Origin: Citrobacter amalonaticus
GTDB lineage: Bacteria; Pseudomonadota; Gammaproteobacteria; Enterobacterales; Enterobacteriaceae
Length of the DNA: 64,000 nucleotides
Assembly: GCF_001559075.2 (NCBI RefSeq)
Contig: NZ_CP014015.2
Coordinates: forward strand, 3,596,001 to 3,660,000
Direction of reading: 5' to 3'
Part shown: one piece after another, positions 17,391 to 26,100 of the stretch
Layout: every line of letters starts with the position of its first letter
How positions within the stretch are numbered: the stretch's first letter is position 1
Made by a program: the position numbers and the translations under genes
The notes under the pieces: model-generated
The model's database searches: none
What the model was told of the DNA's origin: nothing
The model's input: the letters and a program-made list of their open reading frames with translations, nothing else

Positions 17391-18149
17391 TTAGTACATT
17401 AGCTTAATTCGCTGCGCTTTGGCGAAGCTGACAAACTCATCGTCAGGGCAGCAGTCGCTGACCACGACGTCAAAGTGTTTTAAATCCCCCATCCGCGCCG
17501 GACGGACCTTGCCAAATTTGCTGTGATCGACCACCAGCACGTGATGTTGCGCCATCGACATTGCCCAGTGTTTTACCGGCAATTCTTCCAGATTAAAGCA
17601 GGTCGCCCCTTTGCTGATATGAACGCCGGCAGCGGAGTAAAAGGCGATATCCGGACAGATATTGTTCAGGGTTTCCTGAGCATCAAGCGGTTTGAAAATC
17701 GCATTGCTGGCGTGAAATTCGCCGCCGGAGAGGATCGCCCGACACAGCGGTTTTTCCTGCAACGCCAGAAACGTATTCAGGGAATAGCAGACGGCGGTAA
17801 ACGGAATATCATTATCGATCGCTTCGATGATCCACGGCGTCGTCGTGCCACAGTCAAAAAACAGCGTCTGATGCGGCTGTACCAGGCTTGCCGCCAGTTG
17901 CGCCGCGCGACGTTTTTCTTCCACCAGGCGGGATTTTTGATCGCTGAGCAGATAGTGGCTGGCGCTGCGGGGTTCCAGCACAATATAGCCGCCTAACAGC
18001 ACCACCGGCGCGCTGTTGTTATTCAGGTCGCGGCGAATGGTCATTTCAGAGACGCCCAGCAGGGTCGCGGCTTCCTTAAGATGGAGTTTATCGCTGCGTT
18101 TCAGTGCCTGCAGCAATTGACCAATACGCTCTTCGCGACGTGTTTCCAT
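17391..18149 (-). CDS. deoR: Deoxyribonucleoside regulator DeoR
   Basis: Repressor of nucleoside catabolism genes (deoCABD, nupG) in enteric bacteria, induced by deoxyribose 5-phosphate. 252 residues. N-terminal DeoR-type helix-turn-helix at about 6–50 (RIGQLLQALK...LGVSEMTIRRDL) and C-terminal DeoRC sensor domain with FFDCGTTTPWI, which resembles the sugar-phosphate isomerase fold. Nothing missing. It is transcribed on the minus strand between ybjG and dacC, with a 12-bp perfect hairpin in its upstream gap that probably terminates ybjG. Confidence 0.95.
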   Translation of the reverse strand: METRREERIGQLLQALKRSDKLHLKEAATLLGVSEMTIRRDLNNNSAPVVLLGGYIVLEPRSASHYLLSDQKSRLVEEKRRAAQLAASLVQPHQTLFFDCGTTTPWIIEAIDNDIPFTAVCYSLNTFLALQEKPLCRAILSGGEFHASNAIFKPLDAQETLNNICPDIAFYSAAGVHISKGATCFNLEELPVKHWAMSMAQHHVLVVDHSKFGKVRPARMGDLKHFDVVVSDCCPDDEFVSFAKAQRIKLMY

Positions 18150-18168
18150 AATTCCCCTGGATGAATAA

Positions 18169-18199
18169 TTAAGCGCTCTGTCTCTTTCAGAGCGCTTAA
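18169..18199 (-). terminator. Terminator of ybjG
   Basis: Perfect 12-bp arms TTAAGCGCTCTG and CAGAGCGCTTAA with a 7-nt loop, 22 nt beyond the ybjG stop on the minus strand; AATTATT follows. It could also act as an element in the deoR leader. Confidence 0.65.
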
Positions 18200-18220
18200 T
18201 ATTACTCTTTTTTCCTTCGT

Positions 18221-18829
18221 CTAGTCACGTACCCAGCCTTTACGAATCGGCAGGGCGAAGCAGATGCGATAACAATGTTGCAGGCCACGATAGAGGGCCG
18301 GACCGAATTTTTGCCAGATCATCTGCGCGCTCAGGCAGCCGATCATCCCTGCCAGCAGTCCGCCGAGCATGTCGAGCGGCCAGTGCACGCCAAGATAGAC
18401 GCGGGACCAGGCGATGGTTACGGCCAACACCATCAACAGAACGCCGGACCAGAGACGATGCCAGAACAAAAACGCCAGTGCGAAGGTAAATATCACCGTG
18501 CCGTGATCGCTGGGGAACGAGTCATCTGCCGCATGCTGGAGATAATTGTAGCCAATGTGATCGGCAAACGGACGATCGTGTGGGAACAGGTGTCCCATGA
18601 GCCAGGACATCAGCAGGCTAACGACCAGCGCTATCGCCATTTTGACGATCAACTGCCGCTGCGCGCAAACCTGTTCACGCGGTCCCCACAGCCAGAGAAC
18701 AACGGCTAACAGCGGGACAATATTGATCAGATCTCTGGCGATAAAAATGGCGAGGGAAATCATCCACGATGCCGAGTCCGGCGTGGCATTGATGAAGTAG
18801 AACAGCGAATAGTTAATATTTTCCAGCAT
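18221..18829 (-). CDS. ybjG: Undecaprenyl-diphosphate phosphatase YbjG (PAP2 family)
   Basis: Inner-membrane phosphatase that recycles the peptidoglycan lipid carrier by dephosphorylating undecaprenyl diphosphate on the periplasmic side. 202 residues with about five to six helices. PAP2 motifs are seen: HLFPHDRPF (motif 1), DDSFPSDHG (motif 2) and WSRVYLGVHWPLD (motif 3, catalytic His). It is a few residues longer than the 198-residue E. coli protein because of an insertion near WGPREQVCAQRQ in the first cytoplasmic loop. Monocistronic; the promoter region is shared with mdfA. Confidence 0.94.
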   Translation of the reverse strand: MLENINYSLFYFINATPDSASWMISLAIFIARDLINIVPLLAVVLWLWGPREQVCAQRQLIVKMAIALVVSLLMSWLMGHLFPHDRPFADHIGYNYLQHAADDSFPSDHGTVIFTFALAFLFWHRLWSGVLLMVLAVTIAWSRVYLGVHWPLDMLGGLLAGMIGCLSAQMIWQKFGPALYRGLQHCYRICFALPIRKGWVRD

Positions 18830-19124
18830 AGCAGTCAGACTCAGTTCGTTTAATGAAAATCCAGGCAGGCCGAGAATAAAAGTGTCCGTCCACGGGGTAA
18901 AGAGGGATTGTCTTATTTACCTGTAAAATGAAGGTGTTTCAGACATCGCTCGTGATTTTTCATTCAGCATAACCGCGTCAACTTAGATTAACCTTAAACC
19001 CAGAGGCGGATTTTCATGAGCCGGTAAAAATGTGCGCATTTTGCTTTTGCCACGCATAATTCACTATCTCAGGCGAGGCGCTTTCATTACACTTTGCGCG
19101 ATTTTTTATTGTCGAAGAGATTGC

Positions 19125-20357
19125 ATGCAAAACCGTTTACAACAAGGTGCCCGTCTTGGACGTCAGGCGCTGCTTTTCCCTCTCTGTCTGGTGCTCTACG
19201 AATTCTCTACCTACATTGGTAACGATATGATCCAACCCGGCATGCTGGCGGTGGTGGAACAATATCAGGCGGGGATCGACTGGGTACCGACTTCCATGAC
19301 CGCCTATCTGGCCGGCGGTATGTTTTTGCAATGGCTGTTAGGGCCGCTGTCGGATCGCATTGGCCGTCGTCCGGTGATGCTAGCGGGCGTGGTGTGGTTT
19401 ATTGTCACCTGCCTGGCGACGCTGCTGGCGCAAAGCATTGAACAATTTACACTGCTGCGTTTTTTACAGGGCATCAGCCTGTGCTTTATTGGCGCGGTGG
19501 GTTATGCGGCGATCCAGGAGTCCTTTGAAGAGGCGGTGTGTATTAAAATCACCGCCCTGATGGCGAACGTCGCGTTGATAGCGCCACTGCTGGGACCGCT
19601 GGTGGGCGCGGCCTGGGTGCATGTCCTGCCGTGGGAAGGCATGTTTGTGCTGTTCGCTGCACTGGCGGCGATCGCGTTCTTTGGTCTGCAGCGGGCGATG
19701 CCGGAGACCGCCACGCGGATCGGCGAGCCGCTATCCCTGAAGGCGCTGGGTAGTGATTACAGATTGGTGCTGAAAAATGGGCGTTTTGTCGCTGGCGCGC
19801 TGGCGCTGGGATTCGTCAGCCTGCCGCTGCTGGCCTGGATTGCCCAGTCACCGATAATCATTATTAGCGGCGAGCAGCTCAGTAGCTACGAGTATGGCCT
19901 GCTGCAGGTGCCGATTTTTGGCGCGCTGATTGCCGGGAACCTGGTACTGGCGCGCCTGACGGCACGACGTACGGTGCGTTCGCTGATCATCATGGGCGGC
20001 TGGCCGATAGTGCTGGGGCTGATGATCGCCGCAGTGGCAACGGTAGTCGCATCCCATGCGTATCTGTGGATGACGGCGGGGCTGAGCGTATACGCGTTCG
20101 GCATCGGCGTGGCCAACGCTGGGCTGGTGCGCCTCACGCTGTTCGCCAGCGACATGAGTAAAGGCACGGTCTCTGCGGCGATGGGAATGCTGCAAATGCT
20201 GATCTTTACCGTCGGGATTGAACTGAGCAAGTACGCCTATTTAGGCGGAGGGAACGGCCTGTTCAGCCTGTTTAACCTGGCAAACGGCATTCTGTGGCTG
20301 CTGCTGATGTTTATCTTCCTGAAAGATAAACAGGTCGGGAATACGCGGGAAGGGTAA
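19125..20357 (+). CDS. mdfA: Multidrug efflux MFS transporter MdfA (Cmr)
   Basis: Proton-coupled 12-helix exporter of cationic and neutral drugs such as chloramphenicol and ethidium. 410 residues from the ATG at 19125. The membrane-embedded acidic residues E26 (LVLYEFSTY) and D34 (YIGND) that couple proton and drug are present. Motif A DRIGRRPVML and antiporter motif C around APLLGPLVGA are seen. An in-frame GTG at 19032 would add 31 unrelated residues and is rejected; AAGAGA precedes 19125. The 5' leader contains two tiny ORFs. E. coli ybjH, normally the next gene, is absent. Confidence 0.95.
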   Translation: MQNRLQQGARLGRQALLFPLCLVLYEFSTYIGNDMIQPGMLAVVEQYQAGIDWVPTSMTAYLAGGMFLQWLLGPLSDRIGRRPVMLAGVVWFIVTCLATLLAQSIEQFTLLRFLQGISLCFIGAVGYAAIQESFEEAVCIKITALMANVALIAPLLGPLVGAAWVHVLPWEGMFVLFAALAAIAFFGLQRAMPETATRIGEPLSLKALGSDYRLVLKNGRFVAGALALGFVSLPLLAWIAQSPIIIISGEQLSSYEYGLLQVPIFGALIAGNLVLARLTARRTVRSLIIMGGWPIVLGLMIAAVATVVASHAYLWMTAGLSVYAFGIGVANAGLVRLTLFASDMSKGTVSAAMGMLQMLIFTVGIELSKYAYLGGGNGLFSLFNLANGILWLLLMFIFLKDKQVGNTREG

Positions 20358-20403
20358 TCGCGACATTGTTGGCCCGCTAAGCGCACCGCCGTCAGGTAAT
20401 AAA

Positions 20404-20435
20404 GCCGGATGGCGGTGTAAACACCTTATCCGGCC
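20404..20435. repeat. REP unit between mdfA and ybjI
   Basis: Arms AGCCGGAT...TATCCGGCC around GGCGGTGTAAACACCT; lies between convergent mdfA and ybjI. Confidence 0.85.
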
Positions 20436-20457
20436 TACTGAATGACGCCAGTCGTCG

Positions 20458-21270
20458 TCAATTAAACGGCGCTTCGTTCTTCAGGACGCAATCAATGATG
20501 TCGAGGACGCCTTCTTTGTTGTTTGAGCCTGCACGATATTTCGCGGCCTTCGCAATCGCATCCGCCGCATTTTCCATTGCAAAACTAAAGCCCGCCTGGC
20601 GCAGCATTTCAATATCATTGCCGCCGTCGCCAAACACCACCACGTCGTTATCATCAATTCCCCAGCGCTGCTGGAGCAGACGCAGACCGTTCGCTTTATG
20701 TACACCGGGGATAATGAGATCGATGCTGCCATAGCCGGTGTGAACAGGCACCATGATATCACCAATGGCGTCGTGCAGCGCTTGCTGAACTTCCGGGATC
20801 CGGTCGTCAGAGATGTTCAGGCCAAATTTGAAAAACACGTCATTGATATTGTCGAAATCATCCACGAATTCGAGGCGGTGATAGTACATGCCAGCGGTGG
20901 CTTTCATTTCGTCGTTGTACTCTTTCAGGGTATACGCGCTGTTCTTACCACAGGCGATGATTTCCACATCGGCGCGGGTCAACAGGTGATCGACGATGGC
21001 GGTAAAATCGGATTTCGCCAGATCGCCATTGAAGATATCCTGGCCTTCGCTCACCACCCAACCGCCGTTTTCGGCGACAAAGGAGATCTCATGGGCAATC
21101 TCAGGAAAGAAAGAGATGAGCTGGTAATACTGGTTGCCGCTGGCGACCGCAAAACGAATGCCCTGGGTTTTCATCTGCTGATACTGCGCCAGAAAACGTT
21201 CGCGATTATAGGTCTTTTGATCGCTCAGAAAGGTGCCATCCATATCGACTGCAATTAACTTAATACCCAT
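20458..21270 (-). CDS. ybjI: HAD-family sugar/flavin phosphatase YbjI
   Basis: Cof-type HAD-IIB hydrolase, 270 residues; the E. coli homologue dephosphorylates FMN and the riboflavin precursor 5-amino-6-(5-phosphoribitylamino)uracil. Motif I is AVDMDGTFL (nucleophile Asp), motif II VASGNQYY, motif III around KANGL and motif IV VVFGDGGNDIEML. The C2B cap lies between residues about 85 and 190. Cytoplasmic. The start ATG directly follows the ybjJ stop (TAAATG), so ybjJ-ybjI is an operon and translation is coupled. Confidence 0.94.
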   Translation of the reverse strand: MGIKLIAVDMDGTFLSDQKTYNRERFLAQYQQMKTQGIRFAVASGNQYYQLISFFPEIAHEISFVAENGGWVVSEGQDIFNGDLAKSDFTAIVDHLLTRADVEIIACGKNSAYTLKEYNDEMKATAGMYYHRLEFVDDFDNINDVFFKFGLNISDDRIPEVQQALHDAIGDIMVPVHTGYGSIDLIIPGVHKANGLRLLQQRWGIDDNDVVVFGDGGNDIEMLRQAGFSFAMENAADAIAKAAKYRAGSNNKEGVLDIIDCVLKNEAPFN

Positions 21271-22479
21271 TTATCCCTTCTCCATCGCAGTTTGCGTAGT
21301 TGAATTTGGTTTGGCGACGGCTCTGGCGACAACGGCGGCCAGCAGCACCAGCGCCAGCACCACCAGCATGGCGCTACGTAAACCATAGTGTTCGCCGAGG
21401 TAGCCCAGCAGCGGAGGGCCAACAAGAAACGCCAGATAGCCGGTGGTTGCCACGACGCTGACGCGCGTCGGCGCATCCGGTCCCGTGTCGCTGGCCGCAG
21501 AAATGGTTAACGGGAAACCGAGCGATGCGCCCAGGCCCCACAGTATCACGGAGACGCCAGCCACCCAGGCGCTGTCGACGAAAATAATCAGACCAATACC
21601 GAGCGCGCCCATCAGGGCGCTGGCGCGAACTACCGCCACACGACTGTAGCGATCAATAAACCAGCCGCCGGTAAAGCGCCCGACGGTCATCCCGAGCGTG
21701 AACCCTGCGTAAATCAGCGATCCGGAAGTCGGGCTAAACCCGTGACCATCGACCATCAACAGCGGTAGCCAGTCGTTGGCGGACCCTTCAGCAAAGGCCA
21801 TCGCCAGCACCACAACGCCAATCAGCAGCAACTGAATATCGCGCCAAAAGGGGACGCCTTTTTCCTGGTGATGAGAACCATCGCTGGCGTTTTTGCCCGT
21901 CCCGTCGGGAATCGCTTTGATGGCAATAAAAATCGGCGCAATCGCCACCAGCGAAGCCAGCACAATATGCGTGGTTGCCGCGACGCCAAAGGCCGTCAGC
22001 GCCATCCCGACGCCTGCGCCCGCCAGCGTGCCGAAGCTGTAAAAACCATGCATCATCGGCAGCACGGTTTTGTTCATCTCACGTTCGACGGCCGCCCCTT
22101 CAATATTGATCGCCACTTCTGCGGAACCAAAACTGGCGCCGAATACGCCTAAACCCAGCGCAAACAGCACCGGGGAGGTGAGCCAAAGCGCCAGACTCAG
22201 TACCAGCATCCCTACAATCGCGCAGGACATGGTGGTGCGAATCACCTTTCGTGTGCCAAATCGTTTCACCAGCCAGGCCGAACAAAGGATGCCGCTCATC
22301 GAACCAATCGAGAGACCAAACAGCACGGCCCCCATTTCCGCCGTCGAAACCGAAAGCGTGTCACGAATGGCAGGCGTACGCGTGGCCCAGGAGGCCATCA
22401 GTAGGCCGGGCAAAAAGAAGAACATAAAAAGCGCCCAGGTTCGGCGTTGCAGGGCTTTGCGGGAGGAAGTCAATGTCAT
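21271..22479 (-). CDS. ybjJ: MFS transporter YbjJ
   Basis: Inner-membrane transporter of the major facilitator superfamily with 12 predicted helices, 402 residues. Substrate is unknown; the subfamily resembles fucose/sugar-like and aromatic permeases. Visible features are the first helix WALFMFFFLPGLLMASWATR, loop 2-3 motif WLVKRFGTRKVIR and the second-half counterpart GGWFIDRYSRVAVVRA. It is divergent from the TetR gene ybjK across an 81-bp region with an operator-like palindrome, so repression by YbjK is plausible. First gene of ybjJ-ybjI. Confidence 0.92.
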   Translation of the reverse strand: MTLTSSRKALQRRTWALFMFFFLPGLLMASWATRTPAIRDTLSVSTAEMGAVLFGLSIGSMSGILCSAWLVKRFGTRKVIRTTMSCAIVGMLVLSLALWLTSPVLFALGLGVFGASFGSAEVAINIEGAAVEREMNKTVLPMMHGFYSFGTLAGAGVGMALTAFGVAATTHIVLASLVAIAPIFIAIKAIPDGTGKNASDGSHHQEKGVPFWRDIQLLLIGVVVLAMAFAEGSANDWLPLLMVDGHGFSPTSGSLIYAGFTLGMTVGRFTGGWFIDRYSRVAVVRASALMGALGIGLIIFVDSAWVAGVSVILWGLGASLGFPLTISAASDTGPDAPTRVSVVATTGYLAFLVGPPLLGYLGEHYGLRSAMLVVLALVLLAAVVARAVAKPNSTTQTAMEKG

Positions 22480-22527
22480 CAGGGAAGCACCAGAAGTACA
22501 ACAATAGCGACAACACTAGCAAGTTTG

Positions 22528-22541
22528 TGTACATTTGTACA
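22528..22541. promoter_or_regulatory. Operator-like palindrome in the ybjJ–ybjK divergent promoter
   Basis: TGTACA-TT-TGTACA, two identical 6-bp palindromes forming perfect arms, 20 nt upstream of the ybjK start and 49 nt upstream of ybjJ. TetR-family repressors often bind such short palindromes between themselves and a divergent target; YbjK is the natural candidate. Confidence 0.55.
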
Positions 22542-22560
22542 TAAATCGGAAGGGGAATTT

Positions 22561-23115
22561 ATGAGCAGACGACCAAACGATCCGCAGCGCCGGGAACGGA
22601 TACTTCAGGCAACCCTGGAGACAATTGCTGAGCATGGGATCAGTGCTGTAACGCATCGTAAAATCGCCAGCTGTGCAGGGGTTCCACTGGGATCGATGAC
22701 GTATTACTTCGAGGGTATGGACTCGTTGATTGAAGAGGCGTTCACGCGTTTTACGCGCGATATGGCGCAGCAATATCGTGACTTTTTTGCCGGGGTGACC
22801 GGGCCGGAAATGGCCTGCGAATCGATCACCACCCTCATTTACAGTTCAGAAGTGACGACGCCGCGTAATATGGAGCTGATGTATCAGCTGTACGCGATGA
22901 TGAATCGTAAACCGGCGCTACGAAGTGTGATGCAGGACTGGATGCAAACCAGTCAGACAACCCTTGAGCAGTGGTTTGATCCTATTACCGCCCGGGCGCT
23001 GGACGCTTTTATTGAAGGGATGACGCTGCATTTTGTGACTGACCGGACGCCGCTGGATAAAACAGAAATTCGTGAGATGGTAGGGCGGATCGCCAGACGA
23101 AACGCCGTGCGGTAA
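22561..23115 (+). CDS. ybjK: TetR-family regulator YbjK (RcdB)
   Basis: DNA-binding repressor, 184 residues from the ATG at 22561, which follows GAAGGGG. N-terminal TetR helix-turn-helix at about residues 10–55 (RRERILQATLETIAEHGISAVTHRKIASCAGV...GSMTYYF written in parts), then an all-helical ligand/dimer domain. In E. coli the protein affects csgD and biofilm regulation when overproduced. In-frame codons back to 22447 lie in the divergent ybjJ reading frame and have no ribosome site. Downstream lies the convergent autotransporter gene instead of rybB. Confidence 0.92.
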   Translation: MSRRPNDPQRRERILQATLETIAEHGISAVTHRKIASCAGVPLGSMTYYFEGMDSLIEEAFTRFTRDMAQQYRDFFAGVTGPEMACESITTLIYSSEVTTPRNMELMYQLYAMMNRKPALRSVMQDWMQTSQTTLEQWFDPITARALDAFIEGMTLHFVTDRTPLDKTEIREMVGRIARRNAVR

Positions 23116-23159
23116 CAGAATGCTCTCCGCCAGGCAGCGAAGAGCATTGTTCAGGACGA

Positions 23160-26100
23160 TTACCAGTTATAGCGTATATTCAGACTCCCGTTCAGATCGC
23201 TGTATCCGTTATCCCCCGTCTGTCCAGCGGCCTGAAGGCGCACGCTCCACTGACTGGCGATATTTGCCTGAACACCCAGCTTCAGCTCGCCGCGATTGGC
23301 CGGTAGATCCTGTTTCACTTGTGCATCGTCAAACGAAACTACGTTATCGTCAGTAGAATGCAGCCAGTTAATCTCGGCAAAAGGCTGGATGAGGTTGGCG
23401 CCTGAATGCAATTTCCCCTCGACACGCAGACCGGTTCTGCTGTTCCAGCTGTCGCTGTGCTGACCATCGATGTACGTTCCACTCTGATCGGTCACGCTGT
23501 CGGCATCATAGTTTTGCCAGACCACCTGAGCCTGCGGTATCAGGCTGACGGTATTGCCGCTGTCGAGTGCAATATCATAGCGATAGCCTGTTTCCAGCGA
23601 GACGGCACTGGCCGTGGAGTCATAATCTTCCCGGCCGATACTGCCATCATCGACACTGTTGTTGAAAATACCGTACTGGTACCAACTGTCGATATAGACA
23701 CCGCTGTGGGTTTTCGCGTCGGCAAACCAACTGGCGTACAGACCAAGGTTGTAGCCCTGAACATTACCGGATGCGGTGAACTGACTACCGTCTGCGCCAC
23801 GGTTGCCGGTGCTGTCGGTATCGGCGTTGATATAGCTACCCATTACACCGACGTTCAGATTCTGTAGGCCATTGCTCCATGTGGCGATATCTCCTCCCAA
23901 CTGGAACTGAGAGTAATGATGGTCGTTATCGATATTACCATCAGCCGCTGTTGACTCGGCCTTACCCGCTTTGAAACGCGCCCAGACGCTACCGTCTGTG
24001 GAGTGATACTGACTGCTTTCGCGATCGTAGAGGGTCTGCATCTGCAGATGGCGTGCCATCCACTGGTTGCCAAGATAAGCGCCAATGTCCGGGCGGTACT
24101 GTGGGGTGACGGGTGTGTCGCCGCCGTTATCATCACCGCCGCCGTTGTCATCTCCACCATCGTCGTCGCCACCGCCATTGTCGTCATCGCCGCCGCCATT
24201 GTCTTCCGCTGCTGAGCGCAGATACCAGTCGCCGCTATCCTCATACAGCCGATATTCATATAATCCGGCCTGTACCTGGTTGCCCTGGGTAAAGGTACCG
24301 TCCGAGGTTCCGCTGACTTCCACGACTTCAATACCTTTGTCTGTCTGCGCACCGTCGCCGCCCGCATTGTTGATATACAGCGTGGTGTCGCCAGCGGTGT
24401 TGCCGTTGACGATCAGTTTGTCGCTGGCTGAGCTATCGTCCCCCAGTTGGGTATTGAGCGTTAAGGAGCCACCATTGCTGGTGTAATTGCCGTTAATGAT
24501 CAGTGTGCTGTCGGGTGAGTTATTGCTGGTGTAGCCATGGCTGGTGACCGGCGCATCACCGGTACCACTGAGAAGTTCACCGTCGTTGGTCACATCGCCG
24601 TTGACGGTCACCGTATCGTCAAAGCGCAGCGTTCCCTGGTTACTAATATTGCCATTGACCACCGACCGATCGCTGCCGCCAAAGGTCGCACCTTGTGCGA
24701 TATCAACATTCTGATCGCTGTCGGTTACGCCGACAGAAGCGTCCTCTGCCAGCCAGAGCGTACCTTCCTCAACGAGCGTGTCGCCACTGTAGGTTTCACT
24801 GGCACTGAGGATTAATGCGCCGTCCCCCATTTTATCGAGTGATTTTCCATCCCAGCCAGTGGCGCTGTCTGGCGCAACGTCTGTCAGTGGTGTTGCAAGC
24901 GTAAAACTCTCGTTTGCATCGTTAATCGTAAAGTTACCGTGTGCCGGGGTGAGGGCGTTATAGCTGTCAGCGTACCAGTTCAACCCATAGGTCAGTTCAT
25001 ACTGCGTATTGTCGGTCCGGCTGATGCGCCCTTCAACGGTGATGAAATCCACCTGATCGGCTGGCATTCCGGCGACGGTGAGTTGATCAAAACTACCGCT
25101 GATGGCCTGTTCGGCATCAATAATGGTGACTTCACCGCTATAATCAGGTTCTCCTGTGATGCCGGAAATATTGAGCGTTCCATCGAGACTGGCTTCTTGC
25201 GCGATAATTACCGGCGCGCTGGCTGAGAGATCCAGACTGATATCCAGCGTACTTTCTTCATCCTGGATCAACCTATCGACCTGCAGCGAGCTTCCTTCGG
25301 CAATTTGTGTGACGCCACCGGCGTGGGTGATCAGATTCTGAGTCAGCGCAAACTGACCTTCCGCATCCAGCAGAAGCCAGCCGCTGTTATCAATATCCCC
25401 ACTCCCCAGGGCGTCAGTGTCTGTCGCGACCAGCGTCCCGCTGTCGATGTGCGTACCACCGCTGTAGGTGTTGTTACCAGAAAGGATAAGCGTACCATCC
25501 CCTTTTTTACTCAGCGTTCTGCCATCCCAGCCGGTTGCGCTTTGTGCATCTACGTCTGCGAGCGTTTGGGTAACCTCGAAGCTTTGGCCTGCGTCCAATG
25601 TGAAAGTGCCATGTGCGGGTGTAGACGACAGCGTATTACCCGCATACCAGCTTAAGCCAACGCCAACGTCATATTTTGTGTTGTCATCGGGATCGATCCA
25701 GCCACCTAACGCCAGGTAATCCACACTATTTTGACCCATTGAAAGCGTATCGAAGTTTCCTTTGATGGCGCTACTGGCATCAATCAGGGTGAATGACTGA
25801 AGTTGTGTATCTGAGGTGATGTCGCTGGTGTCGGGGGCAGAAATCTGCAAATTTCCCGCCAGGGTGATGTCATTACCGGTGATGAGTGCTGAGTCAGGGA
25901 TGGTGCTCAGGTTGATATCCAGCTCGCTACTTTTTTCCAGCGTCATTTTATCAGCGTCCAGCGTGCTCAGAACGCCATTGTCGCTGTCCTCAGAGAAGAT
26001 GATTTTTCCCCCGTTATCAAGCGTACTCAATGAGGAAGGGCCTGTCATTTGCCACTCTGATTGTGCCGCCATCGAGATAACCAACGAGGAATTATCTGGA

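Noticed and set aside
20358..20457. Possible ybjH gene between mdfA and ybjI
   Set aside because: Only 100 nt with a REP unit remain; there is no room for the E. coli gene.
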